A DNA stretch of 10,036 bases. It comes from Bacillota bacterium (lineage in GTDB: Bacteria > Vulcanimicrobiota > JAMDEM01). The position numbers and the translations under genes are program-made. How positions within the stretch are numbered: position 1 is the first letter of the stretch; each line of letters starts with the position of its first letter. The stretch lies in assembly GCA_023486985.1 (NCBI GenBank), contig JAMDEM010000099.1:1-10036 (forward strand), given 5' to 3'. The notes under the pieces are model-generated. The model saw only the letters and a list, made by a program, of their open reading frames with translations, was not told where the DNA came from and did no database searches. Positions 6,382 through 10,036 of the stretch are shown here, one piece after another.

Positions 6382-7065
6382 TTACGGTTTCTTTTCAGTT
6401 TTTTTTCCTGACAGAAGATTGGCGAAATACTGAGGAAAAGAACCTATATTCTGACTGACTCCGGAAGAATTTACTCCTTTTGCCAGAACGGTGTCTTTGT
6501 CAAGCTCGGTAAGAATTGAAATATTTCCGTCCGAAACACCTATAAGGAGATATTTCCCTGCCGCCTCAACAATGTAAATCATCCTGTTTGGCTGAAGCAT
6601 CTGCCGGTCAATTACGTTAATTAACTTATCTTTTGAAAATCCTTTAAGGCTTAAGCCTGCTTTGGAATAAACAACTCTTAAAACAACCATAGCAAGAAGG
6701 CAGACAATTGCGAGAGAAAACAGCACCATCAATATATATCCAAGCAAGCTGGTCTTGGGAATATAGCTGCGCTCATCTTGCGTTCCTCCGGCAAAGATTG
6801 GCGTCTCAGTCTTTGCCACCTGCGGCAATGAATCCGGCTTGTCCTTTGCTTCAGCCGGAGAGGCTGATTTCGCAGCCTCCGGTGAAGAAGGAGGCGCCGC
6901 CGGCTCTGATTTCGCAGCCGTGCTTGCAGGAGCAGTCTTAGTAAGATTCTCAGAAAGCGCCATCTTTGAAAATTTTATATTCAACAGAACCGTTGCTATA
7001 AGAAGAAGCACTATAAAAACAGGTACATTGTTTTTTAATAATCCATGGGTTTTCAAAAATTTCAA
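6382..7065 (-). CDS. fliO: FliO-like flagellar biosynthesis protein
   Basis: FliO helps assemble and stabilise the FliP ring. This 227-aa protein is long for the family. It has an N-terminal hydrophobic segment (about 14-32) that may be a signal anchor or signal peptide, a roughly 60-residue Ala/Pro/Ser-rich linker (about 43-100), a second membrane helix (about 105-131), then the conserved FliO domain with LINVIDRQMLQPNRMIYIVE and KYLLIGV (146-177). The assignment rests on that domain and on its place directly before fliP. The start is uncertain: TTG at 7065 is only three bases from GAGG, while another TTG at 7056 is 12 bases away; neither is ideal, but both keep the first hydrophobic segment. 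A 14-base direct repeat (6864-6877 and 6906-6919) underlies the repetitive AAKSxP linker. Confidence 0.88.
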   Translation of the reverse strand: MKFLKTHGLLKNNVPVFIVLLLIATVLLNIKFSKMALSENLTKTAPASTAAKSEPAAPPSSPEAAKSASPAEAKDKPDSLPQVAKTETPIFAGGTQDERSYIPKTSLLGYILMVLFSLAIVCLLAMVVLRVVYSKAGLSLKGFSKDKLINVIDRQMLQPNRMIYIVEAAGKYLLIGVSDGNISILTELDKDTVLAKGVNSSGVSQNIGSFPQYFANLLSGKKTEKKP

Positions 7066-7077
7066 TTACCTCAGCCC

Positions 7078-7413
7078 TTACTTATTCAGTATCTCCGTAA
7101 TTCGTACTCCAAAATTACCCTCAATTTCAACTACCTCGCCACGGGCTATCAGCTTGTTGTTGATTAAAATATCAACAGCCTCGCCTGCTTCTTTTTCAAG
7201 TTCAATGACCGAGCCCACGCCCAGCTTTAAAATTTCTTTTACCAGCATCTTCGTTCTTCCAAGTTCAGCCTGGACCACAAGTGGAACATCTTTTAAAAGA
7301 TCTATGCTGCTTCCGCCTGTTGTAGGAGCTGCCGCTCCTTCAAGAGAGCCAAACTGGACTGAACGAACCTGGGGCTGATCTCTGTCTTCCTTGAAGAATC
7401 CTTCATTCTTCAA
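7078..7413 (-). CDS. fliN: Flagellar motor switch / C-ring protein FliN
   Basis: FliN forms the bottom of the C-ring, takes part in switching and docks the FliH-FliI cargo complex. The product is 111 aa from the TTG at 7413 (114 from an ATG at 7422). The C-terminal SpoA domain (about residues 36-109) is canonical: DVPLVVQAELGRTKM, GSVIELEKEAGEAVDILINNKLIARGEVV and FGVRITEIL. A short N-terminal part carries a VQFGSL motif of the kind seen before the SpoA domain in other FliN proteins. I prefer the TTG because AAGGAG (7423-7428) is nine bases from it, whereas it directly abuts the ATG with no spacing. The gene overlaps the end of fliM by 11 bases, so the two are likely coupled. There is no CheC-like domain, so this is FliN and not FliY. 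Confidence 0.96.
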   Translation of the reverse strand: MKNEGFFKEDRDQPQVRSVQFGSLEGAAAPTTGGSSIDLLKDVPLVVQAELGRTKMLVKEILKLGVGSVIELEKEAGEAVDILINNKLIARGEVVEIEGNFGVRITEILNK

Positions 7414-8389
7414 ATTCTTCATCTCCTTCCGCCAGCACTTTGCTGATTTGAACTGCCATTCTACCGCTTCTTACTCCGGGCCTGCCCAGAAACTTTGACT
7501 TGCCGTTGACTTTTATCTTCATAAGGCTTGTGGTTTCAGCTTCAAGCTTTATATAATCACCGGCTTCAAGATTCAAAAGATCCTGGAAGAAAATCTCTGC
7601 ATCCCCCAGCTCCACCGATATCGGCACTTTTGCCCCTTCCAGATTCTTTGCAAACAAAGGCGTGATGGACTGGCTTGCCGGCACCTGGGTGGTGCGGGAA
7701 AGCATAAATTCGTCAAAACTTGCCCTTGGAACCACGTTCTTTAAATGCCTGAAGGGCAGGCAGACCTCCATTGTGCCGTGAGCAAGAGCTAACTTGGTAT
7801 TAAATGAGGCTGAAACCATAACTTCCGAAGGCGAGGCAATGTGCACGCCCAGAGGGTTAAAACTCATCTCAACATACTGGGGTTTTATATCCTTTACCTG
7901 CTGCCACGCATCATGGTAGCATTCCATGAACCGGTCAACCGTCTTCTTTAAGACAGCACTCTCTATTTCGGTAAAATACCTGTTCTCGTCAAAGGGCTGG
8001 CCCTTGCCGCCCATAAGCCGGTCAACTAAGGCGCTGCTCAGGGAATGGCTTAATACAAGCATACCCTTGGTTTCAGAATCAACCCTGAATACAATAAGAG
8101 TTGAAGGGTCCGGTAACGTCTGAAGAAATGAACGATATGATTTCAACTTTATGCTCACAAGGTCCAGCTGAACCCGGGACTGGAGTATAGGGGCAAGAGT
8201 GGTAATAACAGATTCAGCAAAGCGCGTGAAAATTCCGTGAAGAAATTTCTGCTGGTCAGAAGTAAATTTTTCGCTTTGTTTAAAGTCATAGGGCTCCATC
8301 CGCGTCTGGCGGATGGAACCCGAACCTGCTCCTGCGCTCTTCCTTAGTAGTTTTTCAAAATTGGAATTAGAATTTTCCTTTTCCCGCAA
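7403..8389 (-). CDS. fliM: Flagellar motor switch protein FliM
   Basis: FliM forms the C-ring wall, binds FliG and, through its N-terminus, phosphorylated CheY. The 328-aa product has the CheC-like middle domain, including the LMGGKGQP loop (GGKG at about 127-130) used to contact FliG, and a C-terminal SpoA domain (about 252-319), ending in an acidic tail. The N-terminal 40 residues are odd: the usual LSQxEIDxLL CheY-binding motif is missing, and only a weak likeness, NFEKLLRK (about 10-17), is left. The start is taken as TTG at 8389, because GGAGG (8397-8401) is seven bases upstream; an in-frame ATG at 8407 would put that site inside the gene and has only a weak GGAAG before it. It is the first gene after the promoter at 8444-8473. 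Confidence 0.96.
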   Translation of the reverse strand: MREKENSNSNFEKLLRKSAGAGSGSIRQTRMEPYDFKQSEKFTSDQQKFLHGIFTRFAESVITTLAPILQSRVQLDLVSIKLKSYRSFLQTLPDPSTLIVFRVDSETKGMLVLSHSLSSALVDRLMGGKGQPFDENRYFTEIESAVLKKTVDRFMECYHDAWQQVKDIKPQYVEMSFNPLGVHIASPSEVMVSASFNTKLALAHGTMEVCLPFRHLKNVVPRASFDEFMLSRTTQVPASQSITPLFAKNLEGAKVPISVELGDAEIFFQDLLNLEAGDYIKLEAETTSLMKIKVNGKSKFLGRPGVRSGRMAVQISKVLAEGDEEFEE

Positions 8390-8443
8390 AAATCTTCCTC
8401 CCCTCATGGGCTTCCAAGGGAAACAGCACTAAAAACTTGCTTA

Positions 8444-8473
8444 ATTATAACATACCCTTATAAAAGATGTCCA
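8444..8473 (-). promoter_or_regulatory. Extended -10 sigma70-type promoter for the fliM-flhA operon
   Basis: On the minus strand the -35 box is TGGACA (8468-8473, 5 of 6), the spacer is 18 bases, and the -10 is a perfect TATAAT (8444-8449) preceded by the extended -10 dinucleotide (TGTTATAAT). The predicted start point near 8437 leaves a leader of about 48 bases to the fliM TTG. I saw no sigma28-like or sigma54-like element in this gap, which suggests housekeeping control of the switch and export genes. Confidence 0.75.
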
Positions 8474-8474
8474 T

Positions 8475-8487
8475 TTAGGCGCCCTAA
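8475..8487. repeat. Short inverted repeat downstream of the hook-family gene
   Basis: TTAGG (8475-8479) and CCTAA (8483-8487) are inverted around a 3-base loop, between the stop of the hook-family gene (8501) and the -35 box of the fliM promoter. The stem is short and no T-run follows, so it is at best a weak terminator or a small protein-binding site. Confidence 0.25.
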
Positions 8488-8500
8488 GGGAGAGATACTT

Positions 8501-9319
8501 TTAGCGTATAAGCCCTATCGCATTCTCCGTCATTTTATCCATAGCCTTGAAAGCGGCAAAATTAGCTTCATAATTCTGCTTTGCCATTCCAATAGCTGCT
8601 GCCTGCTGGGCAAAATCCACATTGGACATTTCAAGCGACTGGGCACAAACGGTACCAAGCGCTCCCTGTCCCGGCGTGCCTACAACTGCCTGACCGGAGT
8701 TTTCCGTTTCCATGAAGGTAGTGGTGCCGGACTTTCTTAAGCCTGAAGGATTGGCAAATGAACCCACTGCAACCTGGAAGATAGGCACTGAAGAAACAAC
8801 TGTCTGCTTGGTGAGCGGATCAGTCATTGCCGTATCACCATACATCTTGCCGGCCGCATCAAAGTGAAAATTGGTAAATCTTCCGGCATAAAGCTTGGTA
8901 ACCGGGTCCAGTCCGAGGTTTACCGGCGTAAGTTGAGAAGACGGGTTGCCGTTTGCATCAAGGGCATATCCCATAACCTTCATGCCGGTGGCTTTATGGG
9001 TAAGAAATCCTTCTTTGAACTCGAGCCTTCCGTCCCTGGTGTAATTGTTGCGCGCGCCGTCAGAGACGACAAAGAAACCGTTTCCGCTTATGGCAAGATC
9101 AGTTGGGTTTTGAGTCTGAACAAGCTGTCCCTGAGTAAAAACTATCCCGCTGCTTGTTATTTTTGCCTGTCCCGCCATTGCCTGTCCCATAAGGTCGCCG
9201 AAATTCACGGTTTCTGCCTTGTAACCGGGCGTAAACTGGTTCTGCATATTGGTGAAGTACGTGTTCATCTGCTGCTGGTTACCCATAATAGCGTTGGTCT
9301 GGTAATTCATGTCAAACAT
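8501..9319 (-). CDS. Flagellar hook/rod-family protein (FlgE/FlgF/FlgG-like)
   Basis: This 272-aa protein belongs to the axial rod/hook family, exported through the type III gate. Evidence: a divergent N-terminal rod motif (TNMQNQFTPGYK, 23-34, for NNIANxxTxGYK), the core strands DLAISGNGFFVV (74-85) and YTRDGRLEF (93-101), the VAVGSFANPSGL and ENSG segment (184-209), and a C-terminal end with LEMSNVD (229-235) and NYEAN (249-253). The length fits FlgF or FlgG better than a full FlgE hook (usually 400 or more), but its place after fliK is where flgD-flgE often lie. I cannot decide among the three. Cys225 is unusual for a secreted axial protein. The frame is open upstream, but ATG at 9319 is clear because AGGAGGAGGG (9327-9336) is seven bases away. 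Confidence 0.9.
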   Translation of the reverse strand: MFDMNYQTNAIMGNQQQMNTYFTNMQNQFTPGYKAETVNFGDLMGQAMAGQAKITSSGIVFTQGQLVQTQNPTDLAISGNGFFVVSDGARNNYTRDGRLEFKEGFLTHKATGMKVMGYALDANGNPSSQLTPVNLGLDPVTKLYAGRFTNFHFDAAGKMYGDTAMTDPLTKQTVVSSVPIFQVAVGSFANPSGLRKSGTTTFMETENSGQAVVGTPGQGALGTVCAQSLEMSNVDFAQQAAAIGMAKQNYEANFAAFKAMDKMTENAIGLIR

Positions 9320-9417
9320 TTTTATTCCCTCCTCCTGTATATAAATCTTTAATTCTGCTTGTTTTACAACCGCCGCCGCGGGCATTGCACCCGAAACAGC
9401 CGTGTTTCCTTAATTTT

Positions 9418-9426
9418 ATTCTATCA
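9418..9426 (-). promoter_or_regulatory. Candidate extended -10 promoter for the hook-family gene
   Basis: On the minus strand TGATAGAAT is an extended -10 element (TG-n-TAGAAT, 5 of 6 in the hexamer). No good -35 box exists at 16-18 bases, which is tolerated by extended -10 promoters, and the upstream region is very AT-rich, possibly an UP element. The predicted leader is about 90 bases. A weak GGG/CCC pairing is visible around 9382-9396 in that leader. Confidence 0.4.
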
Positions 9427-9447
9427 GAGTTACTTTAATATTTAGTT

Positions 9448-9468
9448 ACAAAATTGTTAAAATTTTGT
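9448..9468. repeat. AT-rich inverted repeat between fliK and the hook-family gene
   Basis: ACAAAATT (9448-9455) is perfectly inverted as AATTTTGT (9461-9468) around a 5-base loop. It begins 13 bases after the fliK stop, upstream of the candidate promoter. The stem has only two G-C pairs and lacks a following T-run on the minus strand, so it is more likely a protein-binding site or an AT-rich promoter element than a terminator. Confidence 0.4.
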
Positions 9469-9481
9469 TAAATATGCGCCG

Positions 9482-10036
9482 TTATGCCATTTCTTCAACG
9501 AGGTTGACTCCAATGTTTGAAACAGTAATTCCCTTTGACTGGAGAGCGCCGCTAAGTTCTTCAATGCTTTCCTGAATAATGCTTCTTACCTTCCTTGAAG
9601 TGGTCTGGAATCTTATGGAAAGCTTTCCGCCGTCCTTTACAATATTGAGTTTCAGTTCGCCAAGAAAGGCGGGATTAAGCCTTATTGAAAGCTCAGAGCG
9701 GTCCGCAATATTCTTCAGTTCAAGATGCTGAATAATCTGCTGGATAACTTCTTCTCTCTTTACCGCAGTCTCTTCAGGAACTGCCGCTCCTGCAGCTTTT
9801 GCAGCAATCTCAACTTCGCCCTTCTTTGCAACTTCGATTCCTCTTATGGTTGCCTCAGGGGCGCCATCCTTCTTTAATCTTACTATCTCATCAAGGAAGG
9901 CGTTAATCTGTCCCCGTGTGCTTCTCTGGGTAAGCTGGGCTAGCTGGGAAAAACTTAACTCTCTTAAATTTAAATTTCTCTGGGAAAGCATCTTCTGAAA
10001 TTCCTGTATGCCCACGCCATGCCCTTCAGCATCAAG
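9482..10036 (-). CDS. fliK: Flagellar hook-length control protein FliK, C-terminal part (5' end outside window)
   Basis: FliK is the secreted ruler that measures hook length and, through its C-terminal domain, makes FlhB switch substrates. 184 codons are visible and the frame is open to the window edge; the GTG at 10015 is internal, not a start. The last 90 or so residues match the FliK C-terminal domain: the LSIRLNPAFLGELKLNIV strand, GGKLSIRFQTTSRKVRSII, and the ending ELSGALQSKGITVSNIGVNL. The part before it is Ala/Lys/Glu-rich and low in complexity, as expected for the variable ruler region. The gene ends 162 bases before the next gene; no FlgD lies between them, although flgD commonly follows fliK. 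Confidence 0.88.
   Translation of the reverse strand, partial: LDAEGHGVGIQEFQKMLSQRNLNLRELSFSQLAQLTQRSTRGQINAFLDEIVRLKKDGAPEATIRGIEVAKKGEVEIAAKAAGAAVPEETAVKREEVIQQIIQHLELKNIADRSELSIRLNPAFLGELKLNIVKDGGKLSIRFQTTSRKVRSIIQESIEELSGALQSKGITVSNIGVNLVEEMA

Noticed and set aside
8475..8487. Intrinsic terminator after the hook-family gene
   Set aside because: Stem of only five pairs and no T-run on the transcribed strand; kept only as a weak repeat.
9320..9385. 22-residue upstream extension of the hook-family protein
   Set aside because: The very strong ribosome binding site at 9327-9336 lies within this extension and is correctly spaced for the ATG at 9319, where the family N-terminus begins.
9417..9447. 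Sigma28-type (flagellar) promoter before the hook-family gene
   Set aside because: TAAA and a GATA-like element are present, but the spacing is too short and the GCCGATAA box is not matched; an extended -10 reading fits better.

Overview
The window is a flagellar gene cluster with every gene on the minus strand, so transcription runs from high to low coordinates. It encodes most of the membrane part of the flagellar type III export gate (FliO, FliP, FliQ, FliR, FlhB, FlhA), two C-ring/switch proteins (FliM, FliN), a short hook/rod-family protein and the C-terminal part of the hook-length regulator FliK. Gene density is very high and there is no gene-free stretch above 300 bases; the longest gap is 9320-9481. 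The host looks like a motile bacterium, probably diderm, with moderate GC, strong AGGAGG-type ribosome binding sites and frequent TTG/GTG starts. The order fliM-fliN-fliO-fliP-fliQ-fliR-flhB-flhA resembles Firmicutes, spirochete and deep-branching clusters more than enterobacteria. I cannot assign a phylum from sequence alone; an uncultivated lineage is plausible.

Layout in the direction of transcription: fliK (5' end outside the window), then a 162-bp gap with an AT-rich inverted repeat and an extended -10 promoter candidate, then a 272-aa FlgE/FlgF/FlgG-family gene. Next comes a 111-bp gap with a strong extended -10 sigma70-type promoter. That promoter should drive a tight operon fliM, fliN, fliO, fliP, fliQ, fliR, flhB, an ankyrin-repeat gene and flhA, with gaps from an overlap to 53 bp. 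Two small unrecognised genes follow: a 93-aa acidic protein, and a 78-aa glutamine-rich helical protein with its own promoter and a striking regulatory-looking upstream region.

The conserved genes work together. FliP, FliQ and FliR form the export pore, FliO assists its assembly, FlhB switches substrate specificity with FliK as ruler, and FlhA is the proton-driven export ring. FliM and FliN form the switch and C-ring to which export cargo docks. The unexpected parts are the exported ankyrin protein between flhB and flhA, the two orphan small genes where flhF/flhG often lie, a FliM lacking a clean CheY-binding motif, and the apparently independent control of the 78-aa gene. Nothing in the window is a mobile element, CRISPR array, tRNA or rRNA.
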